DNA from: Streptomyces sp. 1-11
GTDB taxonomy: Bacteria > Actinomycetota > Actinomycetes > Streptomycetales > Streptomycetaceae
Assembly (NCBI RefSeq): GCF_007176755.1
Contig: NZ_BJTV01000018.1
Span: forward strand, 1 to 64,000
DNA: 64,000 nt
Direction of reading: 5' to 3'
Shown here one piece after another: positions 30,433 through 38,094 of the stretch. Each line of letters opens with the position of its first letter. Position 1 is the first letter of the stretch. Position numbers and translations under genes: made by a program. The notes beneath the pieces are model-generated. The model saw nothing but the letters and a program-made list of their open reading frames with translations. It searched no databases and had not been told where the DNA came from.

Positions 30433-32097
30433 CTACTTCAGGATGCTGGCGGCCAGGCGGGCTGCGTTGCGGAGTTTGGGGTGGGCGAGTCTTTGGGTCA
30501 GGGGGCGGATCACGTGGGCGGTCAGGGTGAGGGGGCGCCAGCGGATCTGGAGGCGGCCGGGGTTGCGGCCCTCGGGTTCGACGGTGAGTTCGTGGGTGGT
30601 GAGCCCGGAGCGCCGGCTGACGCGGGCCCGCACCGGGGGGAAGTCCAGCGGGGCCAGGAGCAGGCCCGAGTTGGCCAGGCCCTGCTGGGACAGGCGGAGC
30701 AGCGGGTGGCGTACGCCGTCGAAGCCCTGGACGGGCAGCGGCGCCGCCGCCAGGTCCAGCCGGACCCGGCCCTCGAAGACGCCCGGCCGCACCGGGTCCA
30801 GCCGGAACGGGACCGTCAGCCGGCGCCGGCCCGGGCTCAGCAGCAGGCTCGCGCGCTGCGGGCCGACCGGGAGGCGCAGGCCGGGGTCGAACGTCCGGAT
30901 GGTGAGGTCCAGACAGGCGCCCGGGCCCGGGGCCAGCTCGATGATCTCGTGGCGGAACTGGGCGCTGGTGAACGGCCGGGTGTCCAGCTCCAGGTCACGG
31001 ACGTCCAGTTCCCGGCGGGCCAGGTCGGTCGAGGGCGGCGCGTCACCCCAGAAGACGGCGCCGGAGGCGTCGGCGGTGACGTGCCGCGGGGCCACGTTGT
31101 GGCCGAGGCCGCGCGCCGCCGGCCGGACGTCGGACAGGCGTCCGTCGCGCAGGAGCTGGAGCACCACCCGTTCCGGGCGGGGCAGGCGGACGAACGCGCC
31201 GTCCGCCAGCGTGTCCAGGTAGGGGTTCATGATTTGCGCGAACTCCCCGAGCCACGCGTCGTCGCGGTACGGCAGGTCGCCCGCGTACATCCGGAAGTCG
31301 TGCTTGAGGAACTTGTAGTCCTTGTCCTCCCGGAGCGCCCCGTGCCCGCTCTCGACCAGGAAGTCGTCGATCAGGCGCTGGACGTGCACCCGGTCGCGGA
31401 CGTTGGAGATCTTGTGCCGCTGGTTGGAGATGGACGCCGCCGACTGCGCGGCGAACGGCTCGATGTACCAGACGTACACCGGGTCCGGGATGATCGTGAA
31501 GGCCTTCGCCAGGCAGTAGGCCTGCGCCGAGAACAACTGGTCCTCGTAGTGGATGCCCTCCGGGAAGCGCAGCCCGTGGCGGTCCAGGAACGCCCGCGAG
31601 TACATCTTGCTCGTCGACAGGTGCTCGAACAGCAGCCGCGGGTCGTCCTCGATGCCGTCCAGCGTGCGGCGTTCGCAGACCAGGTGCGGCATCCAGACCG
31701 AGCGGCGCCCGTTGTCCACGCGCACTCGCCGCACCGCGCCCATGACGAAGTCCACCTCGCGCTCGCGGTGCGCGGCGAGCAGCGACTCCACGGCGCGGGG
31801 CGGGAGTTCGTCGTCGCTGTCCAGGAACATCAGGTACGGCGCCCGGGCGACCTCGATGGCCCGGTTGCGCGGCGCGCTGCAGCCGCCGCTGTTCTCCGGC
31901 AGGCGCAGGTAGCGGATGCGGTGGTCCCGCGCGGCCAGCTCCCGCGCCACGGCGGGCGTGTCGTCGGTGGAGTGGTCGTCGCTGATGACGATCTCGATGT
32001 TGGCGTGGGTCTGGGCGCGCAGCGAGGCGACCGCCCGGGGGAGGCGGGCGGCGTCGTTGAAGACGATGACGGTGACCGTGACGTCGGGGAGCGTCAT
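30433..32097 (-). CDS. GT2 family glycosyltransferase with C-terminal accessory domain
   Basis: 554 residues. An N-terminal GT-A domain (about 1-230) starts VTVTVIVFNDAARLPRAVASLRAQ and has the nucleotide-sugar metal motif in YLMFLDSDDELPP (about 93). The remaining about 320 residues are helical then beta-rich, with no known motif; they resemble the C-terminal region of the paralogue at 38095-39750. It likely transfers a sugar from a nucleotide donor to a wall-polymer intermediate on the cytoplasmic side. The ATG overlaps the stop of the TagF-like gene by four bases (ATGA), so the two are co-translated. Confidence 0.88.
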   Translation of the reverse strand: MTLPDVTVTVIVFNDAARLPRAVASLRAQTHANIEIVISDDHSTDDTPAVARELAARDHRIRYLRLPENSGGCSAPRNRAIEVARAPYLMFLDSDDELPPRAVESLLAAHREREVDFVMGAVRRVRVDNGRRSVWMPHLVCERRTLDGIEDDPRLLFEHLSTSKMYSRAFLDRHGLRFPEGIHYEDQLFSAQAYCLAKAFTIIPDPVYVWYIEPFAAQSAASISNQRHKISNVRDRVHVQRLIDDFLVESGHGALREDKDYKFLKHDFRMYAGDLPYRDDAWLGEFAQIMNPYLDTLADGAFVRLPRPERVVLQLLRDGRLSDVRPAARGLGHNVAPRHVTADASGAVFWGDAPPSTDLARRELDVRDLELDTRPFTSAQFRHEIIELAPGPGACLDLTIRTFDPGLRLPVGPQRASLLLSPGRRRLTVPFRLDPVRPGVFEGRVRLDLAAAPLPVQGFDGVRHPLLRLSQQGLANSGLLLAPLDFPPVRARVSRRSGLTTHELTVEPEGRNPGRLQIRWRPLTLTAHVIRPLTQRLAHPKLRNAARLAASILK

Positions 32098-34289
32098 GCG
32101 GTGGCCTCCTCGGGGGTCGGGGCGGGCGTGCGTCGCTCCAGCGGGAGCACCGGGGGCAGCGCCTCCTCGGGTTCGCCGAGGAAGACCCGCCGTACGACCC
32201 GTTCGGCGGCGCGGCCGTCGTCGTACTCGCAGAACCGGCGCCGGAACGCCCCCCGCGCCTTCGCCGCGCCCTCGTCGCGCCAGGCGCCGGAGGTGAAGAT
32301 CTCGGTCAGCTCCTCCTGGGTGCGCGCGACCTGGCCCGGGTGTTCGGCCATCAGGTCGAAGTAGACGCCCCGGGTGGTGCGATACGTCTCCCAGTCGTCG
32401 GCGTGGATCACGATCGGCCGGTCCAGGTTGGCGTAGTCGAACATGATCGACGAGTAGTCCGTGACCAGCGCGTCGGCGGCCAGGCACAGCTCCTCGACCG
32501 GGTCGTAGGAGGAGACGTCGATGATCCGGCCGGAGCGGCGCAGCCCGGTGAGCGGGGAGGCGGCGCCGCCGTAGAAGTAGTGGGCGCGCACCAGCAGGAC
32601 CGTGTCGTCGCCGAGCCGGTCGGCCAGGGCGGCGAGGTCGAGCCGGGGCGTGAAGCCGGCCTCGTAGTCGCGGTGGGTGGGGGCGTAGAGGACGGCCTTC
32701 GTGCCGGGGGCGATGCCCAGCCGCGCGCGGGCGGCACGGACCTCCTCGGCCCCGCTCGAGTAGAAGACGTCGTTGCGCGGATAGCCGTGGTCCAGGGACG
32801 TGTAGCGGGCCGGGTACGCGCGCTCCCACATCCGGGTGGAGTGGCTGTTGGCGCTGACGCTGTAGTCCCACTTGTCCACGCGGGCCAGCAGGGCGGCGAA
32901 GTCCAGGCCCTTGGCGGCGGCCGGGTGGTCCCGCTGGTCCAGGCCCATGCGCTTGAGCGGGGTGCCGTGGTGCGTCTGGAGGTGGATCGCCTCGGGCCGC
33001 TTGACCACCGCGTTGGGGAAGTTGACGTTGTTCGTCAGGTACTTGGCGGTGGCCAGCGTCTCCCAGTAGCGGCGGGTGCCGGGGATGACGTGGTCGGTGC
33101 CGGGCGGCAGCAGGGCCGCGTTCTCCTTGTTCACCACCCACACCCGGCGGATGTCCGGGGCGAGTTCGGCGAGCCGGGCGGCGATCGCGGCCGGGTTGCA
33201 GGCGACCCCGCGTTCCCAGTAGGCGGCGAAGACGGCCAGTCCGGGGTCGACCGGGCGGCTCAGCGCCCTGCGGTACTGCTGGTCGCGCAGTCGCGTGCCC
33301 AGTTGGCGCTTGCGCTCGCGTACCGCCTTGCGGGCCGTGCGCCGGGTGCGGTTGGCGGCCTGGAAGGCGCGGTAGCGGGTGTACGCGCCGTCCTCCAGCA
33401 GTGTGTGCCGGACGCCTTCGAGGCCGGCCGGCCGGTGGTGGTTCTCGGGGCGCCAGCGGACCGCGGCCAGTGAGGCCCGGCGGAAGAACTCGCGGGCCAC
33501 CGGGTCGGGCAGGTCCTCCCGGGCGAAGGTGCGCAGCAGGTCGCGGACCATCAGGTCGTACAGCACCGCGCGGGCCGGCGGGCGCTCCCTGGTGAGCGGG
33601 AGCAGCGACTCGTAGCGGTCGATCAGCGCGTACCGGTCCTCGGGGGCGAGCGGCGGCAGGCTCTCGGGCCGCAGCCGGCGGTCGTCGTACGCGACCTGGT
33701 TCAGGCAGGCGACGCGGCGGGCGTGCAGCAGGGCCGCGTACGCGGCGTACGGCTCGTCGTCGGTGGTGAGCGCCTCCTCGTGCGCCCGCCAGAACTCGGC
33801 GCGCAGGGCGCGGGTGCCGAGCAGCGGGGCGAGGCGCAGCAGGTCGGCCGCCTCGTCCAGGGGCAGGTCGGCGCGGCCGGCGGCGGCGAGGTGGCGGCCG
33901 CCGGAGGAGGGGGCCGCCGAGGTCTTCCAGGTGGTGGTGACGTGGTCGAAGAGGAGCACGTCGACCGTGTCGTCCAGCTCGGCGGCGCGCTCGGCGACCA
34001 TCCGGGAAGCGCCGGCCGGCAGCCCGTCCTTGGCGTGCACGAAGTGCAGCCAGCGGCCGGAGGCCCGGGCGGCACCCGCCGCGCGGGCCTCCGCCTCACC
34101 GGTGCCCGCGGGCAGCGGCACCACGATCGTCTCCGGTGCGTGCTCCTCGGCCGTCTCCCGTGCCCAGTCGCCGACCGCGGCGACGATCACCTCGATGTCC
34201 GGCAGCGGGCGGGTCTCCAGTGCTGCCAGCAGCTCGGTCAGGTGCCCCTGGGTGTTCGGCCCGTGGACGATGACGCTGAGGTGGGGCAT
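32094..34289 (-). CDS. TagF-like CDP-glycerol glycerophosphotransferase with degenerate GT-A domain
   Basis: 731 residues. The C-terminal domain (about 350-715) is the Glyphos_transf/TagF type that polymerises or adds glycerol-phosphate (or a related polyol phosphate) to a lipid-linked wall teichoic-acid precursor. Visible motifs: QTHHGTPLKRMG (His441), SANSHSTRMWERAYP, YGYPRNDVF, YAPTHRDYEAGF, LVRAHYFYG (His570) and LVTDYSSIMFDYANLDRPI. Both family-essential histidines are present. The N-terminal about 230 residues look like a GT-A fold, but the DxD site is replaced by FVHAKDG, so donor binding there is doubtful. A good AAGGAG precedes the ATG. Confidence 0.9.
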   Translation of the reverse strand: MPHLSVIVHGPNTQGHLTELLAALETRPLPDIEVIVAAVGDWARETAEEHAPETIVVPLPAGTGEAEARAAGAARASGRWLHFVHAKDGLPAGASRMVAERAAELDDTVDVLLFDHVTTTWKTSAAPSSGGRHLAAAGRADLPLDEAADLLRLAPLLGTRALRAEFWRAHEEALTTDDEPYAAYAALLHARRVACLNQVAYDDRRLRPESLPPLAPEDRYALIDRYESLLPLTRERPPARAVLYDLMVRDLLRTFAREDLPDPVAREFFRRASLAAVRWRPENHHRPAGLEGVRHTLLEDGAYTRYRAFQAANRTRRTARKAVRERKRQLGTRLRDQQYRRALSRPVDPGLAVFAAYWERGVACNPAAIAARLAELAPDIRRVWVVNKENAALLPPGTDHVIPGTRRYWETLATAKYLTNNVNFPNAVVKRPEAIHLQTHHGTPLKRMGLDQRDHPAAAKGLDFAALLARVDKWDYSVSANSHSTRMWERAYPARYTSLDHGYPRNDVFYSSGAEEVRAARARLGIAPGTKAVLYAPTHRDYEAGFTPRLDLAALADRLGDDTVLLVRAHYFYGGAASPLTGLRRSGRIIDVSSYDPVEELCLAADALVTDYSSIMFDYANLDRPIVIHADDWETYRTTRGVYFDLMAEHPGQVARTQEELTEIFTSGAWRDEGAAKARGAFRRRFCEYDDGRAAERVVRRVFLGEPEEALPPVLPLERRTPAPTPEEATA

Positions 34290-34328
34290 CGCGGAGGCTC
34301 CTTGGGCTCGTCGTCTCTCGGGGGCACC

Positions 34329-34360
34329 TTTCATAACATACTGTCACTAGCCGTATGAAA
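34329..34360 (-). promoter_or_regulatory. AT-rich inverted repeat in the promoter of the TagF-like gene
   Basis: TTTCATA (34329-34335) and TATGAAA (34354-34360) form an inverted repeat with an 18-base spacer. It lies in the only AT-rich stretch of the 154-base gap between the exporter ATPase gene and the TagF-like gene, 40 bases upstream of the latter's start. It is a candidate operator or promoter element. Confidence 0.45.
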
Positions 34361-34443
34361 AGGATAACCACGCCCGGGGTGAGAGGGCCGCGGGATGCGG
34401 GCCCCACCGGTGAAACGAGCCTGAACCCAAGGGGTTTCCGTCG

Positions 34444-35304
34444 CTACGCGGTGGCCGCGGCCGTCTTGGGCTCCGCCTTCCGCGCGGGCTTCCGGGCCGG
34501 CTTGTCGCTCTTGTCGCCGGTGAAGGCCTCGTACTCCTTGAGGACGTCCTCGGTGAGCCCGTCCATGCGCAGCTCGCCGCGTTCCAGCCACAGCACCCGC
34601 TCGCAGGTGTCCCGGATCGACTTGTTGTTGTGGCTGACCAGGAAGACCGTGCCGGCGTGCTTGCGCAGCTCGCGGATGCGGGCCTCGGAGCGCTTCTGGA
34701 AGGAGCGGTCGCCGGTCGCCAGGGCCTCGTCGATCAGCAGCACGTCGTGGTCCTTTGCGGCGGCGATGGAGAAGCGCAGCCGGGCCGCCATGCCGGAGGA
34801 GTACGTCCGCATCGGAAGGGTGATGAAGTCGCCCTTCTCGTTGATCCCGGAGAAGTCGACGATCTCCTCGTAGCGCTCCTTGACCTCCTCCCGGGACATG
34901 CCCATGGCCAGTCCGCCGAGGTGGACGTTGCGCTCGCCGGTGAGGTCGTTCATCAGCGCCGCGTTGACGCCGAGGAGCGAGGGCTGGCCGTCGGTGTAGA
35001 TGTGCCCGTTCTCCACGGGCAGCAGGCCGGCGACGGCCTTCAGCAGGGTCGACTTGCCCGAGCCGTTGGTGCCGATGAGGCCGATGGCCTCGCCCTTGTA
35101 GGCGACGAACGACACCTGCTTGACCGCGTGCACCTTGCGCACGCCCGCCGCCTTCTCGGCCTGCTTGCGCCGCAGCATGCGGTTGAGGGCGGCGGTGGCG
35201 GTGCCGCGCCCAGCGCCGGTGCCGTTGACCCGGTAGACGATGTCGACCCGGTCGGCGACGACGGTGGGGATCTGCTCGCTGGTGGTTCCGGTCTGCTCAG
35301 CCAC
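34444..35304 (-). CDS. ABC exporter ATP-binding protein, teichoic-acid/polysaccharide type
   Basis: 286 residues from a GTG that overlaps the permease stop. Walker A is GTNGSGKST (about 78-86), the signature is YSSGMAARL, Walker B is VLLIDEALATGD, and the H-loop is LVSHN. The sequence features (VRKVHAVKQVSF, LLPVENG, LTGERNVHLGGLAMGM) are those of TagH/Wzt ATPases. The C-terminus carries a Lys/Ala-rich tail rather than a carbohydrate-binding Wzt domain. With the adjacent permease it should export a lipid-linked wall polymer or its precursor. Confidence 0.93.
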   Translation of the reverse strand: MAEQTGTTSEQIPTVVADRVDIVYRVNGTGAGRGTATAALNRMLRRKQAEKAAGVRKVHAVKQVSFVAYKGEAIGLIGTNGSGKSTLLKAVAGLLPVENGHIYTDGQPSLLGVNAALMNDLTGERNVHLGGLAMGMSREEVKERYEEIVDFSGINEKGDFITLPMRTYSSGMAARLRFSIAAAKDHDVLLIDEALATGDRSFQKRSEARIRELRKHAGTVFLVSHNNKSIRDTCERVLWLERGELRMDGLTEDVLKEYEAFTGDKSDKPARKPARKAEPKTAAATA

Positions 35305-36205
35305 GGCCGTAGGTCTCCTCAGCCTTCCAGAAGTAGATGAAGCCGCCGACCCCGGCGAGCAGGGCCCAGCCCGTCGCGACCGCCCACACGTGCGGGGGCA
35401 GGGTGTGGAAGCTGTCGATCAGCGCGAACCGCATCAGGTCGATGTAGACGGCGGCCGGGTTCAGCTCCAGCAGCAGCTTGACGACGTGCGGCAGGTGATC
35501 GTTCGCGTCGATCTTGTCGATGCTCCACATCACGCCGGACACGTACATCCAGGTCCGCAGCACGAAGGGCATGAGCTGGGCGATGTCCGGGGTCTTCGCG
35601 CCCATGCGCGCCACCGCCATCGACACCCCGGCGTTGAACGTGAACTGCAGCACCAGGGCGGGGATCGCCAGCACCCAGGACGCGGAGACCGGGACGCCGA
35701 AGCAGAGCAGGATGACGACCAGCGCGGCCATCGAGAACAGGAGCTGCTGGAGCTGCTGCAGCGCGAAGGAGATCGGCAGCGCGGCGCGCGGGAAGTGCAG
35801 CGCGCGCACCAGGCCGAGGTTGCCGGCGATGGCCCGGGTGCCCGACATGATCGAGCTCTGTGTGAACGTCCAGATGAACACGCCCGTGACCAGGAACGGC
35901 ACGTAGTCGGGGACGTTGTGCTTGGTGCCGAGCAGCACGCCGAAGATGAAGTAGTAGACCGCCGCGTTCAGCAGCGGGGTCATGACCTGCCAGACCTGGC
36001 CGAGCTTCGCCTGGCTGTACTGGGCGGTGAGCTTGGCGGTGGCGAAGGCGGTGATGAAGTGCCGGCGCGCCCACAGCTGGCGGACGTACGCCGGCAGGGA
36101 GGGGCGGGCGCCGCTGACCGACAGGCCGTGCCGTGCGGCCAGCGCCGCGAGGTCGTCCTCGGCCGGGATCCGGGTCGGGGGCGGTGTGTGGAGGACCTGG
36201 CTCAC
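35297..36205 (-). CDS. ABC exporter permease, teichoic-acid/polysaccharide type
   Basis: 302 residues with about six membrane helices of the ABC-2 (TagG/Wzm) type; FITAFATAKLTAQYSQAKLGQVWQVMTPL is the typical first block, followed by a C-terminal helix ending in FWKAEETYGRG. The GTG at 36205 is chosen because homologues begin VSQVLHTPPP; an upstream GTG at 36304 extends into the regulatory region. The stop overlaps the ATPase gene. The gene is divergent from tetR, with two palindromes in the 201-base gap between them. Confidence 0.92.
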   Translation of the reverse strand: MSQVLHTPPPTRIPAEDDLAALAARHGLSVSGARPSLPAYVRQLWARRHFITAFATAKLTAQYSQAKLGQVWQVMTPLLNAAVYYFIFGVLLGTKHNVPDYVPFLVTGVFIWTFTQSSIMSGTRAIAGNLGLVRALHFPRAALPISFALQQLQQLLFSMAALVVILLCFGVPVSASWVLAIPALVLQFTFNAGVSMAVARMGAKTPDIAQLMPFVLRTWMYVSGVMWSIDKIDANDHLPHVVKLLLELNPAAVYIDLMRFALIDSFHTLPPHVWAVATGWALLAGVGGFIYFWKAEETYGRG

Positions 36206-36319
36206 ATCCGCTGCTTTCGCTCGGGGGAGGGGGGTGCGTCCGGCGGTCGCCGGGCCTGTGCGGTCCCCGTCCGTCGTCCGGCGTTTCCTTACGCTTCTCT
36301 TCACGTTCTCTTACGTCGG

Positions 36320-36336
36320 GACGGGACCGTATCGTC
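36320..36336. promoter_or_regulatory. Palindromic operator 1
   Basis: GACGGGACCGTATCGTC is an imperfect 17-base palindrome (GACGnnACnGTnnCGTC). It shares 13 of 17 bases with a second site centred 48 bases away. Its place between the exporter permease and tetR suggests a TetR binding site. Confidence 0.6.
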
Positions 36337-36367
36337 GCAACGTGAGAGTAGAACCATCCCACGTCGG

Positions 36368-36384
36368 AACGCAACCGTTTCGTC
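36368..36384. promoter_or_regulatory. Palindromic operator 2, overlapping the tetR -35 region
   Basis: AACGCAACCGTTTCGTC matches operator 1 at 13 of 17 positions and is a better palindrome in its core (ACGnAACnGTTnCGT). It ends ten bases before a TATGCT -10 box, so a bound protein would block tetR transcription. Confidence 0.6.
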
Positions 36385-36393
36385 GTCACGCCC

Positions 36394-36399
36394 TATGCT
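36394..36399 (+). promoter_or_regulatory. -10 box of a leaderless tetR transcript
   Basis: TATGCT ends seven bases before the ATG at 36407. No Shine-Dalgarno sequence is present there, which fits a leaderless transcript and supports this start over the ATG at 36395. Confidence 0.55.
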
Positions 36400-36406
36400 G
36401 GTCCGT

Positions 36407-37033
36407 ATGACGACGAACGCCCACGAGACCCCGAAGCGTCCGCGCCGGCGGGCCCCAGCGGGAGCCGCGGTGCTCCGGGAGGACGTGACCGAGGCCATCC
36501 GGGCGGCCGTCTTCGAGGAACTGGCGGCCGTCGGGTACGCCAGGATGTCCATCGAGGGGATCGCACGGCGGGCGGGCGTCGGCAAGACGGCGGTGTACCG
36601 CCGGTGGCGCTCCAAGCTGCACCTGGTCCTCGACGTGGTCTCGGCGATGGCCGTGCTGGGGCTCCCGGTCCCGGACACCGGCTCGCTGGAGGGCGACCTC
36701 CGCCTGCTCTACGCCGTCACGTCCCGCGCCCTGCGCCACCCCGTCGCCTCGCAGATCATCCCCGACCTGCAGGCGGAGGCGGCCCGCAGCCCCGAGATCG
36801 CCGAGGCGCTGCAGAAGGCGGTGCGGGACGGCCAGGACTCGGTGGCCAGCCGGATCGTGGCCGCGGCCGAGCGGCGCGGAGAGGTGCGGTCCGGCCTGGA
36901 CACCGACCTCGCGCTCGACCTGATCTCCGGCCCGCTCTACTGGCGCTCGGTGGTGATCAGGTCACCCAAGCTGCCGAAGGACTACCTGGACGACCTGGCC
37001 CGCGCCACCGCGGCGGCGCTCACGGCCCTGTGA
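36407..37033 (+). CDS. TetR/AcrR family transcriptional regulator
   Basis: 208 residues. The N-terminal helix-turn-helix (about 28-70) reads VFEELAAVGYARMSIEGIARRAGVGKTAVYRRW. The C-terminal ligand domain is of the TetR_C type with SQIIPDLQAEAARSPEIAEALQ and ends LDDLARATAAALTAL. It is divergent from the teichoic-acid-type exporter, and two matching palindromes lie between them. The likely role is repression of itself and of the exporter; the effector is unknown. The next gene, galE, is convergent. Confidence 0.92.
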   Translation: MTTNAHETPKRPRRRAPAGAAVLREDVTEAIRAAVFEELAAVGYARMSIEGIARRAGVGKTAVYRRWRSKLHLVLDVVSAMAVLGLPVPDTGSLEGDLRLLYAVTSRALRHPVASQIIPDLQAEAARSPEIAEALQKAVRDGQDSVASRIVAAAERRGEVRSGLDTDLALDLISGPLYWRSVVIRSPKLPKDYLDDLARATAAALTAL

Positions 37034-37097
37034 GCCGGCGCTCCGCCGGGTGCCGTCCGGGCCGGCGCGGCCCTGACGGCACCCCGGCGGGCCCGGC

Positions 37098-38078
37098 CTA
37101 GGAGCGCGCCGCCTGCGGATGCAGGTGCGTCCAGCCCTCCCAGGCCGAGGCGATCATGTCCTGGACGTCGTACTTGGCCCGCCAGCCCAGCTCGGTGGCG
37201 ATGCGGTCGGCGGAGCCCACCACCCGGGCCGGGTCGCCGGGGCGGCGGGCGGCGACGGACGGGGGGCGGTCGTAGCCGGTGACCGCGTTGACGCGGTCGA
37301 TCATCTCGCGGACCGACACGCCCTCCCCGCGCCCGATGTTGAGGGTCAGCGTGCGGCCCGGGTCGGAGCGCAGGGCGCGGGCGACCGTCACATGCGCCTC
37401 GGCCAGGTCGACCACGTGGATGTAGTCGCGGACGCAGGTGCCGTCCGGGGTCGGGTAGTCGTCGCCGAAGATCCGCGGGGACACGCCCTCGGTGAGCTTC
37501 TCGAAGACCATGGGGACGAGGTTGGTGACGCTCGTGTCGGCCAGCGCGGGCACGGCCGCGCCCGCCACGTTGAAGTAGCGCAGCGACGCCGTCGCCAGCC
37601 CCGTGGCCCGGCTCGTGGCGCGGACCAGCCACTCACCGGCGAGCTTGGTCTCGCCGTAGGGGGAGAGCGGGAGACAGGGAGTCTCCTCCGTGACCAGGTT
37701 CACGTCCGGCATGCCGTACACCGCGGCGGACGACGAGAAGACGAACGACGCCACCCCGGCCGCCACCGACGCCTCCAGCAGGACGCGCAGGCCCTCCAGG
37801 TTCTCCCGGTAGTACCGCAGCGGGTGCTCCACCGACTCGCCCACCTGCTTCTTCGCCGCGAGGTGGACGACACCGGTGACGCCGTGCCCGGCGAGCGTAC
37901 GGGAGACCGTACTCGCGTCCAGGGTCGAGCCCCGCACCAGGGGCACCTCGGCCGGTACCCGCTCGGCGACACCGGTGGACAGATCGTCGTAGACCACGGT
38001 CCGCTCGCCCGCCTCGGCCATCGCGCGGACGACGTGCGCCCCGATGTAACCGGCGCCGCCGGTGATCAGCCAGGTCAT
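37098..38078 (-). CDS. galE: UDP-glucose 4-epimerase
   Basis: 326 residues. It is an extended short-chain dehydrogenase with the NAD-binding GGAGYIGAH (7-15), the catalytic YxxxK (Y141, K145 in SPYGETKLAGEW) and a Ser in the VFSSSAAVYG block. RYFNVAGA and GTCVRDYIHVVDLAEAH are typical of GalE. It interconverts UDP-glucose and UDP-galactose. It is the last gene of a minus-strand run (GT87, GT2, galE) with 16-42 base gaps, so it probably supplies UDP-galactose for wall-polymer glycosylation. Confidence 0.95.
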   Translation of the reverse strand: MTWLITGGAGYIGAHVVRAMAEAGERTVVYDDLSTGVAERVPAEVPLVRGSTLDASTVSRTLAGHGVTGVVHLAAKKQVGESVEHPLRYYRENLEGLRVLLEASVAAGVASFVFSSSAAVYGMPDVNLVTEETPCLPLSPYGETKLAGEWLVRATSRATGLATASLRYFNVAGAAVPALADTSVTNLVPMVFEKLTEGVSPRIFGDDYPTPDGTCVRDYIHVVDLAEAHVTVARALRSDPGRTLTLNIGRGEGVSVREMIDRVNAVTGYDRPPSVAARRPGDPARVVGSADRIATELGWRAKYDVQDMIASAWEGWTHLHPQAARS

Positions 38079-38094
38079 CTCGGCCGTCCCCTCG

